The notes: generated from the sequence alone by a model not told the origin. Shown: positions 1 through 7,488, numbered from the stretch's first letter. The stretch is 34,559 nt of DNA from Bacteroidales bacterium (GCA_028708425.1 JAQVYY010000040.1:1-34559), one strand, 5' to 3'. Translations and numbers: made by a program.

Positions 1-2
1 AA

Positions 3-127
3 GATAGTTTTGTGCACCCAAATGGTGAAGTGTTATTTATTAGTTTTGATACCTTTAAATTACACATTATCAGGGTATTAAACAAACTATCTTTTATCTT
101 TTTTTGCACAAATCGCTCAATTTAGGT
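3..127. repeat. Left copy of the window-terminal inverted repeat (probable mobile-element edge)
   Basis: Bases 3-127 are the reverse complement of 34435-34559 over 125 bp, with one mismatch (T at 50 against G at 34512). The sequence has no recognisable gene and contains AT-rich tracts. It runs into a T9SS gene whose N-terminus is missing, while the other copy runs into a truncated DUF4870 gene. Two unrelated genes abutting the same sequence at the same point suggest the end of an insertion sequence or similar element. The element family cannot be named because only its edge is inside the window. The last few shared bases (GGT) may be chance or target site. Confidence 0.85.
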
Positions 128-811
128 GTTAATAATAATCTTGAGCTCGAAGGGGTGCTTGACGGCGATGATGTTTATTTAACCAATATTGTTGCTGAAT
201 TTGAGAGTGAAGATGCTGGTGAGGGTATCACGGTGAGCATCACCTCTGCCGAACTCGATGGCGTTGATAAAGCGAACTACTCGCTTTCGCTTGCTGGAGC
301 GCCAACCACAACAGCAACGATATCTCCAGTAACATACACGGTTACCTTCACTGTTACACATTACTCGGAGCCATTGGAGGGTGCAACCGTTAGTATAAAT
401 GAGCAAATGCTAACAACCAATGTTGATGGAATTGCTTCCATTAAGCTGGAGAATGGGGTTTATCCCTACTCGGTTTCCGCATCGGACTACGTAACATACG
501 AGGGCTCAATTACCGTGGATGGAGCACCTGTAAACGAGGGAGTTCCCATGGTTCATGTGGGGGTTAATACGAATTTGCTCTCAAACATCAAGGTATACCC
601 CAACCCGTTTACTCAAACGATAAATATTGAGAATGCGGATGAGGTAAATCGAATTGTTATACACGATGCTATTGGTAAGGTAGTTAAGATTATTAACCTG
701 AGTCAGGCATCCACTCACGTAATAGAAACCAATCTGCCCTTGGGCATCTACCTAGTAACCATAATTGGCAACGATGGTGGTAGGGTGGTAAGGAAGATGA
801 TTAGAAAATAG
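104..811 (+). pseudogene. T9SS-exported surface protein, 3' part only (YDG domain plus sorting domain)
   Basis: This is the C-terminal part of a secreted protein. The open frame enters from the terminal repeat; the nominal TTG codon at 104 lies inside that repeat and is unlikely to be the native start, so genuine host sequence probably begins near 125. Residues about 10-75 (LDGDDV, then SAELDGVDKANYSLSLAG and a TATISP end) match the YDG/MBG-type beta-sandwich repeats of Bacteroidota adhesins. Residues about 78-145 resemble a carboxypeptidase-regulatory-like or PEGA-like fold (EGATVSI, GIASIKL, YPYSVSASDY). Residues about 160-235 are a type A T9SS sorting domain (KVYPNPF, then GIYLVTI and a basic RKMIRK end), which directs outer-membrane export and is normally cleaved. 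There is no signal peptide because the 5' end is missing. The call of export by T9SS is strong; the substrate or partner is unknown. Confidence 0.75.
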
Positions 812-894
812 TGAAAAATGAGTGAGCCTGACAGGTTGGTGCCCGAGCTGGTTGGTTAGGTTTTAGTCGAACCATCGAAGGGCAACCTGTTGAG

Positions 895-929
895 ACTATT
901 CAGAAAAGTGACACGCTTTTCTGAATAGT
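895..929. repeat. Perfect 14-bp inverted repeat (hairpin) with 7-base loop
   Basis: The arms ACTATTCAGAAAAG (895-908) and CTTTTCTGAATAGT (916-929) pair completely around the loop TGACACG. No T-tract follows on either strand, so it is not a textbook intrinsic terminator, although it lies 84 bases after the stop of the truncated T9SS gene. Confidence 0.7.
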
Positions 930-954
930 TCTTGCGAGGAGCTTTCTTTACGAC

Positions 955-1140
955 AAAGCAATCTTTCTCTCCATTCCGTCATTGCGGGTTTAAAACCCCT
1001 GACAGATTTTTAGAAACCTTTCAGGGGTAAGGGTTATTTAAGCGGTAACCATATCACAGCAACAGTATATGGGGGTGTGGTATTCCAGCCGAATTGCTTC
1101 ATAAACTACCAATGTACTTGATTTCTTTCGCATTACGGGC
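955..1140 (+). repeat. Diverged third copy of the T9SS-gene spacer repeat
   Basis: The order of motifs matches 2390-2566 and 3930-4028: CATTCCGTCATTGCG-like start, CCCTGACAG hairpin, GTTATTTAAGCGGTAACCAT, CAGTAT, then (shared with the 2390 copy only) GTGTGGTATTCCA, TTGCTTCA and TTTCTTTCGCA. Identity is clearly lower than between the other two copies, so this is an older copy. Confidence 0.65.
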
Positions 1141-1266
1141 TTAAGGTTTCTTCCGCGCCAGCCACCCTTTTTTTGTTAATTACGCTTTGCAAAGCCTGTT
1201 GTTATAAGCGATAAAGAAAAAAAAGAAATTCTTCCGAATAGTAGTATGAAAAAATTAAATTTATGC

Positions 1267-1295
1267 TTGAAGTTAAAGTTTTATTTATATATTTA
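1267..1295 (+). promoter_or_regulatory. Bacteroidota-type promoter for the 1334 gene
   Basis: A TTG at 1267-1269 is followed after 18 bases by TATATTTA at 1288-1295, one mismatch from the -7 consensus TAnnTTTG. The predicted start of transcription gives a leader of about 30 bases before the ATG. Confidence 0.5.
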
Positions 1296-1333
1296 CGGTG
1301 AATCTTAATTATTAACCAAAAAGACAAATTATT

Positions 1334-2254
1334 ATGAAAAAAACTTTACTTGTTATTACTGGACTTTTTCTTGGATTTTCGCTTTTAGCGCAAAATGCTG
1401 CAAGGGAAATTGAGGCAAGCATTAATAGTAATGCTAAATTTACAAATGAAAAGGCCGCTTTTTATTTCGAGGGTTTTGAAGAATCTCCTGATGCAGGCAA
1501 TGGAGTACTTCCTACGGGTTGGGTACAAAAGCGTACCACAGCATTAGATGAAGACCCAACAACTGATGCTGAAAGCCCAATGTGGTTTCGTCAAGAGAAT
1601 GGAGTTTATGGATTTGATGATCCAGATGGTGATTATGTTCGTACCGGAGTTGGTTCTTTGGCGGTAGGTTATACAGCACCAGAGTTTACCTGGGCAATTA
1701 GCCCCGAGATTCCAATTCCAACACCTGAAGAGGGTTCAACCTTTTTGGAGTTTTGGGTATGGTATGCTAATAATGGTGGTTCAGGGCCATATCCATCAAG
1801 TTACTATGTTAATGTTTTTGCGGATGGTGCTTGGACAAACGCACTTTCTACTGTTGGCCCAACTGAGCCAGAAAATAATTTTTATGAAACTCCAGTAGAG
1901 ATAGATTTGACAGCCTACCATGGTAAAACAATTCAAATTGCATTTATTTATGAGTTTACCGATGGCTACCAAATGGCAGTTGATGATGTTACTATCTACA
2001 ATAGTGATCCTGTTGGAGTTTCTACAAATCAGTTCGACAACCTAGCAGCCTATCCAAACCCATTTACCGACAAAATTAGCGTCAATAATGCAAAGGTTGA
2101 GCGCGTTGTTATTTACAACCTAATTGGCCAAGAGGTAATGAATGCTAGAGTTAATGGTAACACGGTTGACACAAGCGAACTTTTAGGCGGTGTATACGTT
2201 GTTTCTTTCGAAGGAGATGGCGAGCGTGTAATCCGCAAGATGATTAAGCAGTAG
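1334..2254 (+). CDS. T9SS-exported protein with a choice-of-anchor-J / MAM-like beta-sandwich
   Basis: A 306-residue secreted protein. Residues 1-19 are a clear signal peptide (MKK, hydrophobic core, LLAQ cut). Residues about 45-228 form one domain beginning FYFEGFEE and containing LPTGWVQ, an SPEIPIP strand, a WVWYANNGG stretch and a closing AVDDVTIYN; this pattern is that of cleaved-adhesin / choice-of-anchor J (MAM-like) domains of Bacteroidota surface proteins, usually adhesion or glycan-binding modules. Residues about 235-306 are a type A T9SS sorting domain (YPNPFTDKISV to RVIRKMIKQ). The sorting-domain codons are nearly identical to those of the gene at 2861, unlike the rest of the two genes. 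No enzymatic motif is seen. Export is confident; ligand or role is not known. Confidence 0.85.
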   Translation: MKKTLLVITGLFLGFSLLAQNAAREIEASINSNAKFTNEKAAFYFEGFEESPDAGNGVLPTGWVQKRTTALDEDPTTDAESPMWFRQENGVYGFDDPDGDYVRTGVGSLAVGYTAPEFTWAISPEIPIPTPEEGSTFLEFWVWYANNGGSGPYPSSYYVNVFADGAWTNALSTVGPTEPENNFYETPVEIDLTAYHGKTIQIAFIYEFTDGYQMAVDDVTIYNSDPVGVSTNQFDNLAAYPNPFTDKISVNNAKVERVVIYNLIGQEVMNARVNGNTVDTSELLGGVYVVSFEGDGERVIRKMIKQ

Positions 2255-2489
2255 CATTGCCGAAAAATTTATAAAGAAAAGCTGCCCCTTGGGGTGGCTT
2301 TTTTTGTGCCACCTTTTCGGCACCGCTGGCTCTCATGGCGATTTGTCTATTCGTCATTCCGAAGGTAGGGAGCGTTCATTGCGATGATACAATCTTTATT
2401 TTGTCATAGCGTTAACCCCCTGACAGGTTTTCAAAACCTGTCAGAGTTGAGAGTTGTTTAAGCGGTAACCATGTAACAGCACCAGTATT
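2050..2489 (+). repeat. 440-bp direct repeat, copy 1 (sorting-domain codons plus terminator plus spacer)
   Basis: Nearly identical to 3589-4028 at a constant offset of 1539 bases. The unit starts at the YPNPF codons of the T9SS sorting domain, includes the stop codon, the terminator and about 200 bases of spacer with the CTGACAGG hairpin. Differences by eye are around a dozen or so substitutions, concentrated at the two edges. Confidence 0.9.
2280..2306 (+). terminator. Intrinsic terminator of the 1334 gene
   Basis: AGCTGCCCC-TT-GGGGTGGCT (two G-T wobbles) is followed by a T-tract, 26 bases after the stop. It is nested in a larger inverted repeat, TGCCGAAAA upstream with TTTTCGGCA downstream. 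Confidence 0.75.
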
Positions 2490-2760
2490 TGGGTTGTGGT
2501 ATTCCAAGCACATTGCTTCAGAAACTCCCAAAGAGCCTGAGTTTCTTCGCAATAATGAGGTGCAGTTTAGTCCCCCCCCCATTATGCTTTAGGTTCATAA
2601 ATGGATAGTTATATCGTTTTTACATATACCCAAGTTTGTCATTAGATTTAAAAAGCAAATATATGCTATTTAATATCAGGGACTTACACACTCTTTTTTT
2701 TTAATGGCAAATCTGGGATAAATTAAAATGCATCCTATTTTTTATCTTAAAATAATATCA

Positions 2761-2768
2761 TAAATTTG
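2761..2768 (+). promoter_or_regulatory. Perfect -7 box TAAATTTG for the 2861 gene
   Basis: TAAATTTG matches TAnnTTTG exactly. No convincing -33 TTTG is present. It would give a leader of about 85 bases, which carries two copies of CCTGTTGAGGCAG (2772-2784 and 2795-2807). Confidence 0.5.
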
Positions 2769-2860
2769 TGCCCTGTTGAGGCAGCCCTTTGCGACCTGTT
2801 GAGGCAGTTCTTACACAAAAGGAAGTTACCATTTAATTACTAACTAAAAATTAATCGATT

Positions 2861-3793
2861 ATGAAAAAATTATTTACATTAACGCTTGTTTTTGCTAGTC
2901 TAATCTTTGGTGTCAATGCGCAAGAAAACAGCAATAGTATTAGCGTAAACCCTGATGCGCTTATTGGAGAAACCGTTCATTATGCTGTTCCTGCTAATAC
3001 AAAAGAAGCAACAATGATTACCCTAAGCCAATCGCAAGATATAGTTGCAGGGTCAGTCGCTTGCGGTTCAGAGGGAATTACTTCAGAGAATAGTTACTAT
3101 AGAGCTTTCGACTTAGCAAACGATTTCGAAATTACTAATGATTGGATAGTTAGTAAAGTTGATTTAGCAGTTGAATCGGCTATTAGTGCTAGCGGCGAAA
3201 CACAGCCTGTATGGTTAAAACTTCATACAGCATCTTCAACCGATTTATCCACGGCAACCCTAACCCTTTTATACGAAGAGGAATTTGCCATTGCTAATAC
3301 AGAAACGGTAATTGTGCCGCTTGAATTAGCGGTGCCAACAACCGTTCCTGCAGGTGCGATTTTAGCGGTTGAGATTTTTTCCGACGATTTAGGCAACACT
3401 TTTTACATTGGCTCTAACGGAGGTGGACAAGATGGACTGAGTTACTTACGAGCGCCCGCATGCGGTATTGAGGTTCCTACCCCTACAGGTGATATTGGCT
3501 TCCCCAATATGCACATCGTGCTTAATGTATGGGGCGATGCAGATGGTACCAACTCTGCACCAGTAAGCCAACTCTCTGAGGTTAATGCTTATCCAAACCC
3601 ATTTACCGACAAAATTAGCATCAGCAATGCAAAGGTTGAGCGCGTTGTTATTTACAACCTAATTGGCCAAGAGGTAATGAATGCTAGGGTTAATGGTAAC
3701 ACGGTTGACACAAGCGAACTTTTAGGCGGTGTATACGTTGTTTCTTTCGAAGGAGATGGCGAGCGTGTAATCCGCAAGATGATTAAGCAGTAG
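2861..3793 (+). CDS. T9SS-exported protein of unknown function
   Basis: A 310-residue secreted protein with a signal peptide at residues 1-20 (MKKLFTLTL to VNAQ). Residues about 50-225 look like a single beta-rich domain (CGSEGITSENSYYRAFDL, PVWLKLHTASS, VPAGAILAVEIFSDD, FYIGSNGGGQDG, then MHIVLNVWGD). The wording resembles jelly-roll domains attached to Bacteroidota extracellular proteins, but I do not recognise a named family. Residues about 239-310 are a T9SS type A sorting domain almost identical to that of the preceding gene. No protease or hydrolase motif is apparent. It is separated from its neighbours by its own promoter and terminator, so it is a single-gene unit. Export is confident; function is not assigned. 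Confidence 0.8.
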   Translation: MKKLFTLTLVFASLIFGVNAQENSNSISVNPDALIGETVHYAVPANTKEATMITLSQSQDIVAGSVACGSEGITSENSYYRAFDLANDFEITNDWIVSKVDLAVESAISASGETQPVWLKLHTASSTDLSTATLTLLYEEEFAIANTETVIVPLELAVPTTVPAGAILAVEIFSDDLGNTFYIGSNGGGQDGLSYLRAPACGIEVPTPTGDIGFPNMHIVLNVWGDADGTNSAPVSQLSEVNAYPNPFTDKISISNAKVERVVIYNLIGQEVMNARVNGNTVDTSELLGGVYVVSFEGDGERVIRKMIKQ

Positions 3794-4028
3794 CATTGCC
3801 GAAAAATTTATAAAGAAAAGCTGCCCCTTGGGGTGGCTTTTTTTGTGCCACCTTTTCGGCACCGCTGGCTCTCATGGCGATTTGTCTATTCGTCATTCCG
3901 AAGGTAGGGAGCGTTCATTGCGATGATACAATCTTTATTTTGTCATAGCGTTAACCCCCTGACAGGTTTTCAAAACCTGTCAGGGGTAAGGGTTGTTTAA
4001 GCGGTAATCATGTAACAGCAGCAGTATT
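3589..4028 (+). repeat. 440-bp direct repeat, copy 2
   Basis: Second copy of 2050-2489. Here the hairpin is longer: CCCCTGACAGGTTTT (3956-3970), C, AAAACCTGTCAGGGG (3972-3986), a perfect 15-bp stem. Homology stops abruptly after CAGTATT at 4028. Confidence 0.9.
3819..3845 (+). terminator. Intrinsic terminator of the 2861 gene
   Basis: Same GC-rich hairpin and T-tract as at 2280-2306, carried in the duplicated segment. Confidence 0.75.
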
Positions 4029-4192
4029 AGTGAAAAATAACACAGATTATGGGATACTCCCTTTGCAAACCGATTTTATGCTATTTTAAATTTTATTTTA
4101 CCTGCCCCCTAGAAACATGTTAGATAACATGCTTTTACTGCTCAATGTTTAGTTCAGTTAGACAGGGAAGACGCCGATATTGTTATTTTACC

Positions 4193-4200
4193 TACCTTTG
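4193..4200 (+). promoter_or_regulatory. Perfect -7 box TACCTTTG for the methyltransferase gene
   Basis: An exact TAnnTTTG match 20 bases before the ATG at 4221, giving a very short leader. No clear -33 box was seen. Confidence 0.5.
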
Positions 4201-4220
4201 CTCATTATAAAAATCGAATT

Positions 4221-5273
4221 ATGCAGCTAACGTACCCCGAGCCAATACTAGATAATAAAGACTTTATTAGCTTTTTAGCATCAACGCCAAACCGTAAGGC
4301 ATTTGAGGGGTTGAGGCGTGGAGAGAATTACTTTGTTGAGGGTACTTACGGCACCGCAATGGCCTTTTACTCGTGGGTAAAAAAGCAAATTAATCAGCTG
4401 TGCCCCATTACCGATTATCAGTCGTCGCGAGCTAACCGCAGTATGCTGAGGGAGCTATCGAAACGGTTTTTTGTTCGGATTGTTAATTCAAAAGTAGATT
4501 TGGCTAATGCCCCAAGCATCCCGTGGCTTGCCGAGTTTTACCCAAGCCTTACGGAGTTTTACCTTCCTTTTACCGATATACTGGGAATTAACGGCGCTTG
4601 GCAATGGTATAGTAATGGCGTATCGTTTCCAAACCTACAGCATCAGGTGCATCCATACTACGGGGCGTATTTTCCAACGCGCACCGAGCATCTAAAGCTT
4701 TTCGATGGGTGGTTAAAGCGAAGTAAACCCATTAAAAATGCCATGGATTTGGGTACGGGTTGCGGTGTGCTATCGTTCTATATGTTAAAGCATGGGGTTG
4801 CCAATGTGCTGGCAACCGATATAAACCCGAATGCTTTGCATAGTGTTAATCTTGATTTACAGAGGCAAGGTAATACCCCGCAGGTAAAATTACAGCAAAC
4901 CGATTTGTTTTGTAATGTTGATACCAGCAAGTTGGATCTAGTGGTGTGTAACCCACCCTGGATTCCCGACAGGGTTGCAGGTAGTAACGATATGGCCATG
5001 TACCATGACGATGATTTTTTTGAACGCTTTTTTCGCTCTGCCCACGATGCTCTACCCAAGGGCTGTAAGCTGGTGATACTGTTTTCAACCTTTGCCCAAG
5101 CTGCAGGGCTAAGCGTTGAGCATCCAATAGCTCGTGAAATTACTAGTAATAATAGGTTTACGTTGGTAAATCGTACTCAAATTCCCGTTAAGCAGAAACC
5201 CTCAAAGCGAAAGAGTTGGCTTTCTGATATCCGAAAGGATGAGCGGGTTGAACTATGGGAGCTAGGCCGATAA
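4221..5273 (+). CDS. HemK-like class I SAM-dependent methyltransferase
   Basis: A 350-residue cytoplasmic protein. Residues about 1-165 are an N-terminal region without a motif I can name. Residues about 172-300 are a Rossmann methyltransferase: motif I DLGTGCG (176-182) binds SAM, the acidic end of strand 2 is ATD (D200), and motif IV is NPPW (244-247). NPPW/NPPY is the signature of methyltransferases acting on planar nitrogens such as glutamine side chains, adenine or guanine (HemK/PrmC, RlmG, RsmC type). The order of parts, with an N-terminal extension then the catalytic domain, fits these families, but the substrate is not decidable from the sequence. It is monocistronic and converges on the HAD gene, with a partial repeat hairpin between them. 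Confidence 0.75.
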   Translation: MQLTYPEPILDNKDFISFLASTPNRKAFEGLRRGENYFVEGTYGTAMAFYSWVKKQINQLCPITDYQSSRANRSMLRELSKRFFVRIVNSKVDLANAPSIPWLAEFYPSLTEFYLPFTDILGINGAWQWYSNGVSFPNLQHQVHPYYGAYFPTRTEHLKLFDGWLKRSKPIKNAMDLGTGCGVLSFYMLKHGVANVLATDINPNALHSVNLDLQRQGNTPQVKLQQTDLFCNVDTSKLDLVVCNPPWIPDRVAGSNDMAMYHDDDFFERFFRSAHDALPKGCKLVILFSTFAQAAGLSVEHPIAREITSNNRFTLVNRTQIPVKQKPSKRKSWLSDIRKDERVELWELGR

Positions 5274-5290
5274 CTTTTGGTGCGGTATAC

Positions 5291-5342
5291 TAACCCGTAT
5301 TATTCATCAAATTTACTAAAGATGAATGCAAATGCGGGCTAA
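5291..5342 (+). repeat. Partial copy (first hairpin only) of the 145-bp structured repeat
   Basis: The sequence TAACCCGTATTATTCATC, a loop, then GATGAATGCAAATGCGGG matches the first 45 bases of the full copies at 20804, 23017 and 32217. It starts 17 bases after the methyltransferase stop and ends at the HAD stop, so the hairpin sits at a convergent gene junction. Confidence 0.8.
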
Positions 5343-5977
5343 GGTATGCTGAGTATTTTGTTAAGTAGCTCCGCAGGCGAATCCACAATTGCAAAGGGTT
5401 CATACATTTCCAGTACGTCTCGGGAGTTAAACCCCCAGCTTACCGCAATTATGGGAATTCCAATCTTTTGTGTTGCCTCAATATCGCGAGCCTCATCGCC
5501 AATATATATGGCCTTATCTTTTGCAATACCGTGCTGCCTTATGTATTTGGCAATTACTTTATGTTTACCGAATAGATGCTTACTGGTGTGAATAGAGGAA
5601 AAAATATTGTCTAGCCCGTGCTCTTCAAAGAAATGCTCAACATTTTTTTGCGAGTTCGATGTAACTACACCTAGGTTATAGCCCATCTCTTTTAGCGTGT
5701 GTAGCACCTCATTAATTCCATCAAAGGTTTCCACATCTCTTATCTCGCTAAAAAGTTCATTCCTTACACGCAAAAGCAGTAGTGGAAGATTTAGTAGGCT
5801 AACCTCTAGCTCTTTCATTAAATCGAAAGGTTTTTTTCCTTGAAATGCTTTTGTGTCCTTATGATGAACTTTTTTGCAGCCATACTCATGCGCAACTCGG
5901 TTATAAATATCAACCCCCACATAAAGCGTATTGGCAATTGTGCCATCAAAATCGAATATTAAATTTGGTTTCTGCAT
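5339..5977 (-). CDS. HAD-superfamily phosphatase, phosphoglycolate-phosphatase-like
   Basis: A 212-residue soluble hydrolase. Motif I is DFDGT with nucleophile D9 and acid D11; motif II is the VVTSNS segment; a lysine before motif IV lies in FGKHKVIAKYI; motif IV is GDEARDIEA. A helical cap (residues about 15-85) lies between motif I and motif II, as in the C1 cap group of Gph-like enzymes. Members dephosphorylate small phosphoesters such as 2-phosphoglycolate or sugar phosphates; the exact substrate cannot be read. It lies 51 bases downstream of murI on the same strand and could be cotranscribed with it. Normal length for the family, native ATG start. Confidence 0.8.
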   Translation of the reverse strand: MQKPNLIFDFDGTIANTLYVGVDIYNRVAHEYGCKKVHHKDTKAFQGKKPFDLMKELEVSLLNLPLLLLRVRNELFSEIRDVETFDGINEVLHTLKEMGYNLGVVTSNSQKNVEHFFEEHGLDNIFSSIHTSKHLFGKHKVIAKYIRQHGIAKDKAIYIGDEARDIEATQKIGIPIIAVSWGFNSRDVLEMYEPFAIVDSPAELLNKILSIP

Positions 5978-6028
5978 GGAGCAAGCAATTAGTAAGACTA
6001 CTATTTGGGGTAAAGATAAAGTAAATTG

Positions 6029-6868
6029 TTAAAGTATTCGTGTGTCAGTTTTTTTAAAGATAAGAAAAGATTTATTTTGAAATGTGGTACTGGTTGCGTT
6101 TTCAATTTCGGAAACCAGTCGTTTTAGTATGGTAATGGGGCCGCTTGCGTAGAGGTGGGTAAAGGGTATTTGTGCGGTTTTATTAGTGTTGCTTATGGGG
6201 TGTGCCGTTTGTGATAATAGGCTTAGCGCCTGTTGGGCAACCGCAGGGGCAGGGTTCTCAATGGCAACTGTTTCGGGTAGGATTTCTTTTAGAAGTGGAA
6301 TAAAGAAAGGGTAGTGCGTACATCCAAGTACAATGTGGTCAATATTTTGCTGTAGCATGGGGGCTATGTAACTTTTTAGCAGTTTTTTAGCCTTATCCGA
6401 TTGTGACTCTCCCTGCTCAACAAGCTCCACCAGTCCGCTTCCCACCTTGTAGCAAAGGTTAATATTTGCAGCATATTTCGATGACGTTTCTTGATAGAGC
6501 CGACCCTTAAAAGTACCCTTTGTGGCGAGTACTCCTATCGATTTTGTTTTGGTATTTAATGCGGCTGGTTTTATTGCTGGTTCCATACCTACAAAGGGTA
6601 TGGGGTAGTTGGCTCTTAAATGGTCAATAGCCGCAGCGGTGGCTGTATTGCAAGCCACAACAATGAGTGAACACCCTTTAGAGATAAGAAACTCGGTAAT
6701 GATTTTAGATAGGCGTACTATTTCATCGGTCCCTTTAGGGCCGTACGGGCAGTTTTTGGTATCGGCAAAATATATAAATGAGTGGTTTGGCAGTAGCGAG
6801 ACCAGCTCTTTTAGCACGGTAAGCCCGCCAACACCCGAATCGAAAACGCCTATGGTGCTTCGTTGCAT
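6029..6868 (-). CDS. murI: Glutamate racemase
   Basis: This enzyme interconverts L- and D-glutamate and so supplies the D-glutamate of the peptidoglycan stem peptide. The 279 residues have the family signature: GVFDSGVGG at the N-terminus with D10 and S11 in the active site, catalytic C73 in VVACNTATAA, and catalytic C183 in LGCTHYPF. Length and both cysteine motifs are normal, so it should be active. It follows the second skp gene but an intrinsic terminator lies between them, so it probably has its own promoter in the short spacer. Its place beside uppS, bamA and skp puts it in an envelope-assembly block. Confidence 0.95.
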   Translation of the reverse strand: MQRSTIGVFDSGVGGLTVLKELVSLLPNHSFIYFADTKNCPYGPKGTDEIVRLSKIITEFLISKGCSLIVVACNTATAAAIDHLRANYPIPFVGMEPAIKPAALNTKTKSIGVLATKGTFKGRLYQETSSKYAANINLCYKVGSGLVELVEQGESQSDKAKKLLKSYIAPMLQQNIDHIVLGCTHYPFFIPLLKEILPETVAIENPAPAVAQQALSLLSQTAHPISNTNKTAQIPFTHLYASGPITILKRLVSEIENATSTTFQNKSFLIFKKTDTRIL

Positions 6869-6889
6869 AGTGAAACTAAGAATTTAAGC

Positions 6890-6927
6890 AAAAACAGCCC
6901 AATCACTTATGGCGATTGAGCTGTTTA
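6890..6927 (-). terminator. Intrinsic terminator after the second skp gene
   Basis: On the minus strand AAACAGC-T-CAATC pairs with GATTG-G-GCTGTTT (one mismatch) and is followed directly by TTTTGC. It lies 19 bases past the stop at 6946 and before murI. Confidence 0.75.
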
Positions 6928-6945
6928 TATAACCAGTGTTACTTT

Positions 6946-7464
6946 CTATTTTATGCCTAATTCCGCTTTAACAAGGGGTAGTAGGTCAACGCTTTGTTCG
7001 GAGAAATATACCACGCCCCCAGTGCTAATATCGAAAACATATATAAGGCCCTCTTGTTTAGCTACTTTTTTGATAGCCGCATCAGCTTTTTCCATAAGTG
7101 GGCGCATCAGTTCACCTTGCATCCGTTGAAATTCTTGCTGTGCGGTTTGCTCAAACTCTTGAATTCGCTGCTGAAGTTCAGTTAGCTCTTTCTCTCTAAC
7201 CTGGCGAATAGCCTCGCTTAAGGTTTCTCGGCGTTGCATGTAGGTTTGTAACTTATTGTTATACTCAACATGTAGCTCTTCAATCTGATCAGAAAGATCT
7301 TGCCCATAGGCATTAAGCTTAACTTCTGCACTATCGCGTTCGGGCATAATCGACAGAAGCTCTTGCCCGTTAATATGTGCAAATTTTAGGTCTGTTTGAG
7401 CAAAAGTGCTGCCAGAGCAAATGGTTAATGAGGCAGCTAGAATAAACATTGCAAATCTTTTCAT
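6946..7464 (-). CDS. Skp/OmpH-family periplasmic chaperone, copy 2
   Basis: A 172-residue periplasmic protein of the OmpH/Skp family, which holds unfolded outer-membrane proteins and passes them to BamA. A signal peptide covers residues 1-22 (MKRFAMFILA to TFAQ). A short strand segment (LKFAHINGQELLSIMPERD) precedes a long charged coiled coil, residues about 45-125 (EELHVEYNNKLQTYMQRRET onward), that forms the tentacles; the C-terminal strands (AAIKKVAKQEGLIYVFDI) close the trimer body. It is a tandem paralogue of the next gene. A well-formed promoter inside the end of the upstream skp gene suggests it can be expressed separately. Confidence 0.88.
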   Translation of the reverse strand: MKRFAMFILAASLTICSGSTFAQTDLKFAHINGQELLSIMPERDSAEVKLNAYGQDLSDQIEELHVEYNNKLQTYMQRRETLSEAIRQVREKELTELQQRIQEFEQTAQQEFQRMQGELMRPLMEKADAAIKKVAKQEGLIYVFDISTGGVVYFSEQSVDLLPLVKAELGIK

Positions 7465-7488
7465 CGTGTTATCTTTTTATTTAACATA

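Larger units (their letters stand above)
812..1333. other. Gene-free spacer with degenerate dispersed repeats and hairpins
   Basis: No coding region is supported here. From left to right it holds a 14-bp hairpin (895-929), a degenerate form of a motif common in bacterial spacers (TTGCGAGGAGC, then ACGACAAAGCAATC, about 931-965), a hairpin with CCCCTGA/TCAGGGG arms (996-1027), and a diverged copy (about 955-1140) of the spacer repeat found after each of the next two genes. The last 70 bases hold the promoter of the following gene. Confidence 0.6.
2255..2860. other. Gene-free spacer between two T9SS genes
   Basis: No coding region is supported. It holds the terminator, the 440-bp repeat tail, the perfect hairpin CTGACAGGTTTT-C-AAAACCTGTCAG (2420-2444), more of the dispersed spacer repeat to about 2566, a run of nine C (2572-2580), an AT-rich stretch and then the promoter and leader of the 2861 gene. 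Confidence 0.6.
3794..4220. other. Gene-free spacer before the methyltransferase
   Basis: It holds the terminator, the duplicated spacer repeat to 4028, a small hairpin CATGTTA-GA-TAACATG (4116-4131), and a perfect -7 box TACCTTTG (4193-4200). No coding region is supported. Confidence 0.6.

Noticed and set aside
104-106. TTG as native start of the first T9SS fragment
   Set aside because: The codon is inside the terminal inverted repeat, gives no signal peptide, and the encoded domain is evidently truncated.
3-127. Naming the terminal element as a particular insertion-sequence family
   Set aside because: Only its edge is present and it contains no transposase codons, so a family name would be a guess.
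2572-2580. Run of nine C as a phase-variation switch
   Set aside because: It is in a spacer about 290 bases from the next start codon and not between promoter elements, so a regulatory role is not supported; similar runs occur in the dispersed repeats.
812-4220. CRISPR array in the repeat-rich spacers
   Set aside because: Repeats are few, unequal and hairpin-like with no regular spacer lengths and no cas genes.
4778-5127. Two overlapping minus-strand open frames inside the methyltransferase gene
   Set aside because: They shadow a clear gene on the other strand, have no recognisable motif, and have compositions typical of reverse-frame translations.
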